The notes under the pieces were generated by a model. It saw only the letters and a program-made list of their open reading frames with translations, had not been told where the DNA came from and searched no databases. Positions 17,288 to 25,819 of a stretch of 64,000 bases of DNA are shown in pieces (position 1 is the stretch's first letter; each line of letters begins with the position of its first letter). This DNA comes from Tolypothrix sp. NIES-4075 (GTDB taxonomy: Bacteria > Cyanobacteriota > Cyanobacteriia > Cyanobacteriales > Nostocaceae): NCBI RefSeq assembly GCF_002218085.1, contig NZ_BDUC01000003.1:531666-595665 (forward strand). Direction: 5' to 3'. Both the position numbers and the translations under genes were made by a program.

Positions 17288-18679
17288 ATGTGCGATTGTC
17301 CTCCTTACATCGATAAATCCCGCCAGTCTCCAAAAAAGGATAGCGTTTCTGGATTCAGAAACACCCTGCTCAATGAACGCTACCGTATCCTCAGACCGCT
17401 TGGTCAGGGAGGCTTTGGGAAAACCTTTCTTGCTGTTGATGAAAAATGCCGATCCTACCCAACTCCCAGACTGTGCGTCATCAAACAATTCTTTCCACAA
17501 TCCCAGATCGACTATAACCAAAAAGCCTTTGAACTATTTCACCAGGAATCTCTACGTTTAGCTGAACTTGGCAAGCATCCCCAGATTCCCGAACTGCTGG
17601 ACATCTTTGAGCAGGATGGACAACAGTACTTAGTTCAAGAATGGATTGATGGGCAAAATTTGGAGCAGGAATTAAAGGAAGCAGGAGCATTTTACGAAGC
17701 AGAAATTCTGCTGTTGCTTCGTGAGTTGTTGCCTGTATTGGCATTTGTCCACAAGCATAACTGTATTCACCGCGATATTAAACCTGCTAATATTATTCGC
17801 CGCAAAAGCGATCGCCAACTAGTTTTGGTAGATTTTGGAGCAGCTAAGTGTACCACTGATGGAATTCTGGAAAAAACCGGAACCTTAATTGGCAGTGCCG
17901 AATATGCTTCTCCTGAGCAAATTAGAGGCAAAGCTGTGTTTGCTAGTGACCTCTACAGCCTTGGTGTAACTTGCCTGCGCTTGCTCACGCAGATGTCGCC
18001 ATTTGACTTGCATGATTGTAGCGAAGATAACTGGGTATGGCGCTCATATCTAAGTGAGCCAATCGGAACATCTCTGGAACAGATTCTTGATAAGTTGTTG
18101 CAAAGAGCCACCAAACTACGGTATCAATCAGCAGCCGAGGTTCTCCGAGACTTGAATGATTTGCCAAAACATTCAAAACATTTGGTTGGGCAATCAAAGT
18201 CAATGAAGAGTGATGGCAATAATGACGATTTTGAAACTTACTTCGGCTGTAGTCAAAAAGAAAATCTACCCGCTTCCATAACTGTATATAGTGCAGCATT
18301 AGATATCCACTTGATCGCTGCTATTACAGTTTTCGACCCCAAAACCCAAGCTTGGTATTACCTACCCCCAAAAATCTCAGCTAGGCAAATTGCCCAGAAA
18401 GCAGCCACTTATTTAAGTCCGCGTCTGGGTGCGAGCGATCGCACTTTGGTTGAGCCAGATAAAACGTCTCTAGAAATGTCTCTGCAAATCTTAAGTACAA
18501 TAACGCAGAAGGTAAGTAAAATATCTGAATTTTTATTAACTGCGATCGCTACTATTTTGATTGGTTATCTTAGCGTTGCTGCCGTTGGTTCGCAAGTGCG
18601 AGTGCCCTCGGCTTCTAACAACCAAAAAATCGAAAATTTGAGGATTTTTCCCAACATTTTCCGCACAGAACGAAAGTAA
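17288..18679 (+). CDS. serine/threonine protein kinase
   Basis: 463 residues. A Hanks-type kinase domain spans about 31-295: glycine loop LGQGGFGKTFLAVD, Lys in CVIKQFFP, catalytic loop IHRDIKPANI, DFG in LVDFGAAK and APE-like ASPEQIRG. All catalytic residues are present. The N-terminus has the short motif MCDCPPY, reminiscent of the Cys motif in many cyanobacterial kinases. After a soluble region a hydrophobic segment lies near 410-435 (FLLTAIATILIGYLSVAAVG), so it is probably membrane-bound with little outside the membrane. Targets are unknown. Confidence 0.92.
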   Translation: MCDCPPYIDKSRQSPKKDSVSGFRNTLLNERYRILRPLGQGGFGKTFLAVDEKCRSYPTPRLCVIKQFFPQSQIDYNQKAFELFHQESLRLAELGKHPQIPELLDIFEQDGQQYLVQEWIDGQNLEQELKEAGAFYEAEILLLLRELLPVLAFVHKHNCIHRDIKPANIIRRKSDRQLVLVDFGAAKCTTDGILEKTGTLIGSAEYASPEQIRGKAVFASDLYSLGVTCLRLLTQMSPFDLHDCSEDNWVWRSYLSEPIGTSLEQILDKLLQRATKLRYQSAAEVLRDLNDLPKHSKHLVGQSKSMKSDGNNDDFETYFGCSQKENLPASITVYSAALDIHLIAAITVFDPKTQAWYYLPPKISARQIAQKAATYLSPRLGASDRTLVEPDKTSLEMSLQILSTITQKVSKISEFLLTAIATILIGYLSVAAVGSQVRVPSASNNQKIENLRIFPNIFRTERK

Positions 18680-18760
18680 TGCGCTAATTATGTTTAGCTG
18701 CATTGAAATGTATTGAAAACTTTCAATAAAAACGTTATTTGAGATGAAAGGTACGCACTT

Positions 18761-19264
18761 ATGAGACAGAAAGAGACTATCTTTGTGATTCCAACTCATC
18801 GACTTAGAGATGTAGCAGAAACAATCGAAAAGTATGACGATAATTTCTGGGCAAACGGACACGCAACAAAAATTATCGTTTTTGATGATTCGAGTCTTGG
18901 CAATCACGAGAAGTATTACCCACTTTTAGAGCAAACTAAGACAGTTAACGAAGTGTTTTATGTTGGACCTCATGAAAAAGAACAGTTTATTACTTTTTTA
19001 AATGAGAGACTGCGCGATCTGCGCTTCGCAGCAGCGCTTCGCTATCGCAAGCTGGAATCGCTTGTCAAGAACTTATTTCGACCTAGTTATGGAGGAAATC
19101 GAAACTTTACGCTGATGTACACTCTCGGACATTTAATGGTCAGTTCAGACGATGATATGCGACCCGATGCTTTGATAGAAACCAGTCGAGAGTCTTTGTC
19201 AGGGGATGAAATATGTCGAGGCAAATTGATTAAACCTCAGGCATACAACGCTTGGGGAAACTAG
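18761..19264 (+). CDS. glycosyltransferase-like protein, probably truncated
   Basis: 167 residues with a nucleotide-sugar-transferase-like N-terminal half: TIFVIPTHRLRDVAETIEKY, then IIVFDDSS and LMVSSDDDMRPDAL, where the DDS and DDD clusters suggest metal and sugar-nucleotide binding. It stops soon after the second acidic motif (GKLIKPQAYNAWGN), where such enzymes normally continue, so it looks like the 5' part of a larger gene. Residues about 85-96 (LRFAAALRYR) are encoded by a repeat-like block of two GCGCTTCGC units. The function is inferred only from these motifs. Confidence 0.5.
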   Translation: MRQKETIFVIPTHRLRDVAETIEKYDDNFWANGHATKIIVFDDSSLGNHEKYYPLLEQTKTVNEVFYVGPHEKEQFITFLNERLRDLRFAAALRYRKLESLVKNLFRPSYGGNRNFTLMYTLGHLMVSSDDDMRPDALIETSRESLSGDEICRGKLIKPQAYNAWGN

Positions 19265-19332
19265 CTCTTTTATTTTGGGGATTATAACGATAGAATTCCC
19301 CAGCGTGACTCTTATAATTATAGGTTTTTGAT

Positions 19333-19716
19333 ATGCATAATTCTGAACTATTCCAATTCTATCTATCACCAGAAAATAGTTATAATCAAATAAGCTTAAT
19401 AAAAGCCAACGTGGTTCCGGCAACAGATCCCACTACAAAACCACCAATCGGAAACATTACTTATTTACTATTAGCTCCTATTTGCTTCATGATAGTTTGT
19501 GGAACTGTCTTTTTTATCGTTTCATTTATTTGTAATGTTCGAGAGAAAAAGTATAGAACAGTAACCGTCAAGTATTTTAAGGAAGTTCCTTGTAAAAACT
19601 GTAGATTTTTTAACGACAATCATTATCTTAATTGTGCGGTGCATCCTTCTATTGTTTTAACCAAAGAAGCCCTCAATTGCTCTGACTACTGCTCTAACAA
19701 TAGACATATGTTTTGA
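19333..19716 (+). CDS. hypothetical single-pass protein with Cys-rich tail
   Basis: 127 residues: a hydrophilic N-terminus, one membrane segment at about 43-68 (ITYLLLAPICFMIVCGTVFF), and a C-terminal block CKNCRFFNDNHYLNCAVHP followed by ALNCSDYC. This Cys pattern (C-x2-C, C-A-V-H-P, N-C-S-D-Y) recurs as a tail in cyanobacterial proteins of unknown function and may bind metal. It is separated from the truncated gene upstream by 68 nt. No function can be assigned. Confidence 0.65.
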   Translation: MHNSELFQFYLSPENSYNQISLIKANVVPATDPTTKPPIGNITYLLLAPICFMIVCGTVFFIVSFICNVREKKYRTVTVKYFKEVPCKNCRFFNDNHYLNCAVHPSIVLTKEALNCSDYCSNNRHMF

Positions 19717-19722
19717 GCCACT

Positions 19723-19743
19723 CCGCCGTTTTCAAAACGGCGG
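19723..19743. terminator. GC-rich palindrome, possible terminator
   Basis: CCGCCGTTTT-C-AAAACGGCGG is a perfect 10-bp stem lying 7 nt after the stop of the upstream gene. There is no long T-tract outside the stem. It could instead mark the left end of the adjacent IS605-like remnant. Confidence 0.4.
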
Positions 19744-19744
19744 A

Positions 19745-20040
19745 TTCAGGCATCAGACAGAGATTGCAGTCTGAGACTGTCTGACATCTCCTACGCCCAA
19801 GGTTGAACTTTAGTGTCTTCATGCTAGTATTATACTACAGCGACGGCATTATGACGGCATGAAAAAATTAACTGTGCGATGTTCAGATGAGGAGTACGAG
19901 CTTCTTGTGAAGTATTGCCACAAGAAAGAACGTAGCTTTAATGATATTTTTAGAGAATTTATTAGAAGCTTGACGGACAAATAAATTTGTCCTCCAAAGC
20001 TTATATCCCCCGGCTAAAAGCACGGGGGCTTTACGCATCA
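19745..20040 (+). mobile_element. remnant of an IS200/IS605-type element
   Basis: The segment holds a 41-codon ribbon-helix-helix-like gene and ends in a hairpin CCCCCG (20007-20012) / CGGGGG (20023-20028) followed by CTTTACGC, a right-end pattern that I associate with IS605-family elements of cyanobacteria. In such elements a tiny gene of this type can precede tnpB. No tnpA or tnpB coding sequence remains, so this would be an internally deleted, non-autonomous copy. The left boundary is uncertain. Confidence 0.35.
19859..19984 (+). CDS. 41-residue ribbon-helix-helix-like protein
   Basis: ATG at 19859 opens a 41-codon frame (MKKLTVRCSDEEYELLVKYC then a helix ending NDIFREFIRSLTDK). The pattern of a short basic strand followed by two amphipathic helices resembles CopG/Arc DNA-binding proteins. 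A palindromic TAGTATTATACTA block lies about 25 nt upstream and could be an operator or promoter. It probably belongs to the surrounding mobile remnant. Confidence 0.5.
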   Translation: MKKLTVRCSDEEYELLVKYCHKKERSFNDIFREFIRSLTDK

Positions 20041-20076
20041 CGGCTCGTAAATTAATTATGCGTTACTCGAACGCAA

Positions 20077-20120
20077 CAGACGCGATAAATCCTCAGACGC
20101 AATAAATCGTCGTCTCTACA
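20077..20120. repeat. degenerate copy of the GACGCGATAAATC palindromic repeat
   Basis: CAGACGCGATAAATCCTCAG followed by AATAAATCGTCGTCTCTACA shows the same words as the palindromes at 9688 and 11169. It lies downstream of the SGNH hydrolase gene. Confidence 0.5.
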
Positions 20121-20165
20121 TTTAGGGGCATGGGTGATATAAGAGACTCAGTGGTGAAAATGATG

Positions 20166-20876
20166 CTAGCTGGCAATCGTTTGGGAATTATAGGTGGCGA
20201 TCGCTTCCCAATTCATGACATCTTCTAACAAAGCTTGATAACCTTGGGTATTCGGGTGAAGTCCATCTTGACTTACACGTTTGCGTCTCCAATTTTCACT
20301 GCGTCCCATCCAACGCTCAAAAATATCAAGATAGGGAATCCGTCTTTTACTGCAAGCGATGCGAGTAGCTTCTTTGTAGCGATACTGATCGGCGTGATTG
20401 TAATATAAACAATCTAAAAATGGCATCTTGGCTTCATCGACTGGCACCATCCCAACAAATAACACCGGACACAGTTGCTGTGCTTGTTCAAGTAAAGAAG
20501 CGATTTCTGATTCAAACACGGCAAAATCTGTATAATTGCGTCCATTAGGACGTGCCAACCGCGCTGAATCATTCACTCCGACTGAGAGAATAATTAAGTC
20601 GGGGACGCGGTTTCGCAGTTCTCCCCGATGGCGGAATTCAATTTCTAGTCTTTGTGCTACTTGTTGAGTGCGATCGCCTCGCACTCCCAAATTATAAACA
20701 ATATGACCCGCACTATCCGGCGACATCCACGACCGCCGCAATCGCTCAACCCAGCCTCCCCCTTCTGGATCGCCAAATCCGTAAACTAAGCTATCTCCTA
20801 GTGCGACAATCTTTAAAGGCTGACATTGAGTTGGTCTAGACAGTTGCATTGAGGAAGAAGCTACAAGTGTGTGCAT
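20166..20876 (-). CDS. SGNH/GDSL-family hydrolase
   Basis: 236 residues with the four SGNH blocks: GDSL as IVALGDSLVYGFGD (catalytic Ser), Gly in NLGVRGDRTQQV, Asn in SVGVNDSARLA, and D-x-x-H in DGLHPNTQGY. The family hydrolyses ester or thioester bonds of lipids and acyl sugars; the natural substrate is not evident. No signal peptide is obvious. The start could also be the internal ATG encoding MQLSRPTQC ten codons later. Confidence 0.88.
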   Translation of the reverse strand: MHTLVASSSMQLSRPTQCQPLKIVALGDSLVYGFGDPEGGGWVERLRRSWMSPDSAGHIVYNLGVRGDRTQQVAQRLEIEFRHRGELRNRVPDLIILSVGVNDSARLARPNGRNYTDFAVFESEIASLLEQAQQLCPVLFVGMVPVDEAKMPFLDCLYYNHADQYRYKEATRIACSKRRIPYLDIFERWMGRSENWRRKRVSQDGLHPNTQGYQALLEDVMNWEAIATYNSQTIAS

Positions 20877-20959
20877 TTAAAAAAAATGTATTTTATATCT
20901 TTTAAAGATTCTATACATTTCTACACCATTTATGGGTAACTAATTTTTCTCTACTTAGA

Positions 20960-21123
20960 TTATGGGGGATTGGTAATTGGTAGTTGGTAATTGGTAATGG
21001 GGATGAGAAAAGTATATTACCCATTCCCCGATTATGGGGGATTGGTAATTGGTAGTTGGTAGTTGGTAGTTGGTAATGGGGATGAGAAAAGTATATTACC
21101 CATTACCCATTCCCCATTACCCA
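20960..21123. repeat. heptad repeat with GAGAAAAGTATATT core
   Basis: Left arms of TTGGTAA/TTGGTAG heptamers, a GATGAGAAAAGTATATT core and ACCCATT-type right arms; the whole unit is present twice in tandem (20961-21030 and 21030-21123). It lies next to the stop of the GT4 gene. The same core recurs at about 30475 (inverted), 46180 and 53641. Confidence 0.8.
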
Positions 21124-22146
21124 TCAAAGCACCATCGCGTAAGCTTTTTCATACTCATCGGTCATAGACTCGACGCTAAAGCGGCTAACAACATACTCCC
21201 GACAAGTCTGACGGTCTATTTTCATTGCATCTGGAACAACTTCAATCATTTTTTCCAGAGAGTGACAAACAAAACCAGTTTTGCCGTGAGCAATAACTTC
21301 TGATACTGAACCTAACCCCATACCAATTACAGGTGTACCGGTTGCCATTGACTCAATCATCACTAAACCAAAAGGTTCTCGCCAATTGATGGGAAATAAA
21401 GTGATTGTCGCTCCACCTAGCAGTTTAACTTTGTCTTCGTGGGAAATTTCACCTAAGTACTGAATCTGTTCGCCGTCAATTAGCGGTTCGACAAGTTCGG
21501 TATAAAAATTTTTGTCTACAACGTCAATTTTGCCAGCCATTTTCAAAGGTAAGCCAACCGCACGCGCTATTTTAATCGCTTGGACTGGTCCTTTTTCCGG
21601 AGATATTCGCCCGACAAAGGCGAGATATGCAGGTTGTATTGGTTCGGGATAAAACGGATAAACGGCGGTGTCAATGCCGTTGTAGACAGTATGGATGTAG
21701 TTTAAACCTAAGCGGGGTTCTCGTTGTGCCTCGCTGATGCTGATAAAAGGTTGCCAAGCAAATTTTCGGAATATTTTTTCGTTATCAGGTGTGAAAATGC
21801 CATGCATTGTATGGACGGTGGGCGTTTTCACAAAACTGCAATAACTAAGGGAGTTATAGCCTACGTGGGAGTGAATAATGTCGAAATGATGAGCTTGTTG
21901 ATAAACTTCCGCAAGCATCATTTGCTCGTAAATTGATGGCTCTTTAATTTTGGGATCGAGTCGCAAAGCTTGGGGATGAACTGAGCGCAGCTTTGCTGTA
22001 GTAATTGAGTCACCGGAGGCAAATAAACTAACTTCATGACCGCGTCGAACTAATTCATCTGTGACTAGCTTGACAATTAGTTCTGTACCGCCGTAGCGAA
22101 AGGGAGGAACACGCTCCCATAAAGGAGAAATTTGGGCAATTCTCAT
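21124..22146 (-). CDS. family 4 glycosyltransferase
   Basis: 340 residues with a GT-B fold: N-terminal MRIAQISPLWERVPPFRYGG, the acceptor loop IIHSHVGYNSL, and the donor-binding C-terminal half with FVGRISPEKGPVQAIKIARA and the E-x7-E motif EPFGLVMIESMATGTPVIGM. GT4 enzymes retain stereochemistry and use nucleotide sugars; the product cannot be deduced. The length is normal for a short GT4. It acts in the cytoplasm or at the inner membrane face. Confidence 0.92.
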   Translation of the reverse strand: MRIAQISPLWERVPPFRYGGTELIVKLVTDELVRRGHEVSLFASGDSITTAKLRSVHPQALRLDPKIKEPSIYEQMMLAEVYQQAHHFDIIHSHVGYNSLSYCSFVKTPTVHTMHGIFTPDNEKIFRKFAWQPFISISEAQREPRLGLNYIHTVYNGIDTAVYPFYPEPIQPAYLAFVGRISPEKGPVQAIKIARAVGLPLKMAGKIDVVDKNFYTELVEPLIDGEQIQYLGEISHEDKVKLLGGATITLFPINWREPFGLVMIESMATGTPVIGMGLGSVSEVIAHGKTGFVCHSLEKMIEVVPDAMKIDRQTCREYVVSRFSVESMTDEYEKAYAMVL

Positions 22147-23234
22147 GTCTCACCTTCTTCAGGTAAATTTCAGCACATGAACTTGATAAATTTGAATCCA
22201 AGAAACTAATTGTTTATTGAAATTTACGCTCATATGCTATGTATGTTTGTTTACTGTTCAAAGCCCTGATGCTATAAAATCAGGTAAATTTTATCTGCTT
22301 TGAATTAAGGCTTTGGAGAATAATTTTTGGTGCTTTTTTTTATTTAATATGGCATCATTCTCCCCCGACCAAGGCTTCTTTTGCCAAGGATTCAGCCGAT
22401 TTTACTCAGTTGTAATTGCATTAATTACTGTAAGTAAAAGGCAGAGATTTTAGTTTTGTTACATTACTTAAAAAAAAAATGAATTTTTTCGACTAAAATA
22501 TATTACCTGAAATTACTATATTTAGCAATACACTGAATAATTACGTGCAATAAATACTAATATATTATCCGTAATTGAGTTTTTGAGGGTATTAAGTATA
22601 GTGTAAATGCTGATACATTGAATTTGAAACTTACAACAATCAAATTAAAATATTTAGAAAAGCATAAAACGTTTTATTTAATAGCTTTCGTGTGGAAAAA
22701 AAGGTAATTGCACACCAAAGCTACTCATGCCAAATATGTACTAATGTGTGATTAATATAAACATTGCCGACAAGAAAATAGTTGGTTAAGTTTTGTATAG
22801 ATTTTGCTAAAAATTTTATACTAATTGATCCCAAAATACTTAGAAAAGCTTTTTATCTAAGTTGTTGATTATGTAATCTAACTGCTGACTCCCCAAAGTC
22901 AGCAGTTAGGGGGAATCGAATTTATCACGCTTGTTGGAATTGCCTGCAATACCTGTTCTGACGTTACATTTAATGTCAGAACATTGTTCGTCGTGGTGTA
23001 TTTGATTATTCAGGATAAATATACTATGAAGGAAAGACTTTGAATTTTGTAAAGAAACTCGTATGCGTTCCTTTTAAGTGATATGCGTTGTCGTGAGCTT
23101 TTAGGAAAGCTGAAAAATATATTTAGGATTCTTTACATATTGCAACTGTCTACTTAACTTGAAAGTCCGTTGTAATTTGTACAATGCAGCTGTGACGTGG
23201 ATATTGTCCAACTTGGGCTGACTTAAAGACATTC
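22147..23234. other. 1.09-kb AT-rich spacer with two hairpins
   Basis: No gene was seen. Two clear inverted repeats are present: CTAACTGCTGACT/AGTCAGCAGTTAG at 22878-22890 and 22897-22909 (perfect, 6-nt loop), and GTTCTGACGTT/AATGTCAGAAC at 22955-22965 and 22972-22982. They lie 250-350 nt upstream of the histidine-kinase gene and may be terminators, operators or repeats. The promoters of the two divergent genes must lie here. Confidence 0.5.
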
Positions 23235-25271
23235 ATGAGCATTTCGACTTCTGTGTTGAGCGATCTGCTACAGACGCTACCTCACGTTCGACCCCAGCTA
23301 TATTTCAAAGCTTCTCTAACAGCGCTCTCCCATGCGATGGAAGATCAGGTTTTGGCGGCAACTTTAGACGAACCTTTGGTGATTGCGAGCTTTCAACGAG
23401 AGAGATTCTACCGCCAAGAAGCTCATCGATATCAGCGACTTGCCGATCGCAGCAATCAAATATACGTTTTAGCTGCACCGGAAACGGATTTCACCAACAG
23501 TTCGGGATACTATGAAAAAATCGCCTTTGAGGAAGAAGATGGCTTAAGTCAAGAATGGCATTTGGTGGTAGTAGCTCAAAACTATGCAACTTGCTTAGTG
23601 TGCCGAGAAAGCTCTGGCTCTGTTAGCAAAAATAAGCAGACACCAGAATTGAATATCGGTCTGGATATGGAGACAGCGCGAAGATTTGAGGGAATTTGGA
23701 CTAGCGATCGGCAAGTAAGTTTGAAAGCTGCTCAATTGCTATTAGATAGAATTGTCGTTTACAGACCAGAATTGGCAAGTAAAGTTGAGCAGGCACGTCA
23801 GAAGTTTGGTATAGGGGTACACAAGGGTAACAGAGGGGTGACTCAGGATTTGCTGTCGAGTTACTCAAAAGTAGAAGAAATACCTTTAGATTTTTGTGAC
23901 ATTGACACTGACCCGTTTGTGCAGCGTTTGGTGACTTACTTGCAAGCTAGTCAGTATAAATTGCATAAAGCTTATCGTTCAATTGCCGCTCAAGCAAGCA
24001 AAGAGCGCTTGATCAACTCAATTACCACAGCAATTAGGCGATCGCTTAATCCTCAAGAAGTTCTTCAAGTAGCAGTGCAAGAACTAGGACAACATTTACA
24101 AGCTTCAAGGTGTTTAATTTACCGCGCTCAAGCTACAGATGCGATCGCCAAAATAGAACACGAGTTTTTGAGTCCTGGTGTTTTATCTGTTGTTGGGCAA
24201 ACTTGGCATTTACAGAATAATCCTTTATTTCAGGCGATCGTACAACAAAGTGAGGGTATCAGTGTTGTCAATACTCTCAGCGACGATCGCATTAACAGTG
24301 ATAGCAAACTTTCTTTTATTGCCAAAAAGTTTGCGATTCGTTCTTGGCTGATGGAACCAGTATTATTTCAAGGAAGATTGTTGGGCATAGTCGAGTTGCA
24401 CTATTGCAGTTTGCCTCCCCATCAGTGGCAACTTGGGGAATTGGATTTAGTTAAAGCGATCGCCACCCAAGTTGGCTCGGCTCTTATCCAAGCTGAAGCT
24501 TATGCTAACCTAGAAGACCTCAACCAACAACTAGAAGCCCTCGACCGCACCCGCAGCAACCTTATAGCCATCACCGGACACGAACTCCGCACTCCTTTAT
24601 CCACAATTCAGGTGTGCCTGGAAAGCCTCGCCAGCGAACCGGATATGCCTCTAGAATTGCAACAAGTGATGCTGAGTACGGCTCTAACTGATTCCGAACG
24701 AATGCGGAAACTGGTGCAAGATTTCTTAACACTTTCTAACTTAGAAAGTGGTCGGGTAGAATGGCATCCAGAATCTTTGACCATAGAAGAGTGCGTGGAA
24801 CTAGCAATTAGCCGTTTTCGCACTCGCTCTGCTACAGAAAAGCAGCCAAAAATCAAGAGTAAAATTGCCCAAAATCTACCTTTGATCAGAGCGGATGGGG
24901 ATTGGTTAGTAGAGGTACTAGCAAAAATCGTCGATAACGCTTGCAAATTTACACCTCCCCAAGGAGAAATCACCATTAAGGCGACTCGCAACAGCGATCG
25001 GATGGTTGAGGTAACTGTGGCTGATACTGGACGCGGTATTGAACCGAATCGACTAGAAGTAGTTTTTGACCGCTTTTATCAAGAAGAGGGAGCGCTGCGA
25101 CGTACAACTGGCGGCACTGGTTTAGGACTAGCAATATGTCGCCAAATTGTCAATGGTTGGGGCGGTGAAATTTGGGCTGACTCAAGGGGCAAAGACAAAG
25201 GCAGTGAGTTTCACTTTACCATCCCGATTGTCAGTCAAAAAAGTGACGAGTTGAAAATGAAGAATGGGTAA
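23235..25271 (+). CDS. DICT-GAF sensor histidine kinase
   Basis: 678 residues. The N-terminus (about 1-150) fits a DICT sensory domain (LLQTLPHVRPQLYFKASLTA; LAAPETDF). A GAF domain lies at about 265-425 (LNPQEVLQVAVQELGQHLQA). HisKA has the phospho-accepting His at about 449 in ITGHELRTPLST, and HATPase_c has DNACKFTPPQG, ADTGRGIEP and GTGLGLAIC. All catalytic boxes are intact. No receiver gene is adjacent. No membrane segment is seen, so it is soluble. The group II intron lies 11 nt past its stop. Confidence 0.93.
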   Translation: MSISTSVLSDLLQTLPHVRPQLYFKASLTALSHAMEDQVLAATLDEPLVIASFQRERFYRQEAHRYQRLADRSNQIYVLAAPETDFTNSSGYYEKIAFEEEDGLSQEWHLVVVAQNYATCLVCRESSGSVSKNKQTPELNIGLDMETARRFEGIWTSDRQVSLKAAQLLLDRIVVYRPELASKVEQARQKFGIGVHKGNRGVTQDLLSSYSKVEEIPLDFCDIDTDPFVQRLVTYLQASQYKLHKAYRSIAAQASKERLINSITTAIRRSLNPQEVLQVAVQELGQHLQASRCLIYRAQATDAIAKIEHEFLSPGVLSVVGQTWHLQNNPLFQAIVQQSEGISVVNTLSDDRINSDSKLSFIAKKFAIRSWLMEPVLFQGRLLGIVELHYCSLPPHQWQLGELDLVKAIATQVGSALIQAEAYANLEDLNQQLEALDRTRSNLIAITGHELRTPLSTIQVCLESLASEPDMPLELQQVMLSTALTDSERMRKLVQDFLTLSNLESGRVEWHPESLTIEECVELAISRFRTRSATEKQPKIKSKIAQNLPLIRADGDWLVEVLAKIVDNACKFTPPQGEITIKATRNSDRMVEVTVADTGRGIEPNRLEVVFDRFYQEEGALRRTTGGTGLGLAICRQIVNGWGGEIWADSRGKDKGSEFHFTIPIVSQKSDELKMKNG

Positions 25272-25282
25272 TGGGGAATAGA
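25256..25282. repeat. left half of a heptad element split by the intron
   Basis: ATGGGTAATGGGGAATAG-type heptads directly precede the intron 5' end. The matching right half, ACCAATTACC and repeats, begins at about 29850 after the intron. Together they would form one ordinary heptad element between the kinase gene and psaD. Confidence 0.55.
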
Positions 25283-25819
25283 GTGCGATTCGTTGTGAGC
25301 GAATCCCGGCAACTAGTCCGGAAATAACCTCACCAGTCAGTAATGGCTGAACTCCAGACAAGATGCAGGTGAAAATCCTGTCCTCTAAGCTCAAGAGTGA
25401 CTCCTTATCTGCCCCTAGTGACCGAACTCGGAATTTCGGAGGCTAAAGCGGGGAACAGGGCACAATCAGACGGCTGTTATGGGCTGACACTGGTGCTAAC
25501 AGGGAGTACCCACGGTGAAATAGAACCTATAAAAGCAACCTACCTGTGGGCAGGGCATAACGCAAAACCCTGACTTCGCTAGAGAAAATCCCGCCGATGG
25601 CTTTAACTACAAGCGGCAAGAGCAAGGGATTCTAGCGGTTGAAGTGGTTCCACCTAACGGTACAAACAATCTTTCTGGGGAACGAATAAAAACGAATTGA
25701 GAGTCTTGGGAAGGTCGAACCCCAAAGTAGGTCAGACGAGCGACGGAAATCCCTCAATTCGGGTAGGACGCAACGTAATTGTTGCGAGGTGTTCAGAAAA
25801 CATTCTTTGGAGTCAGAGT

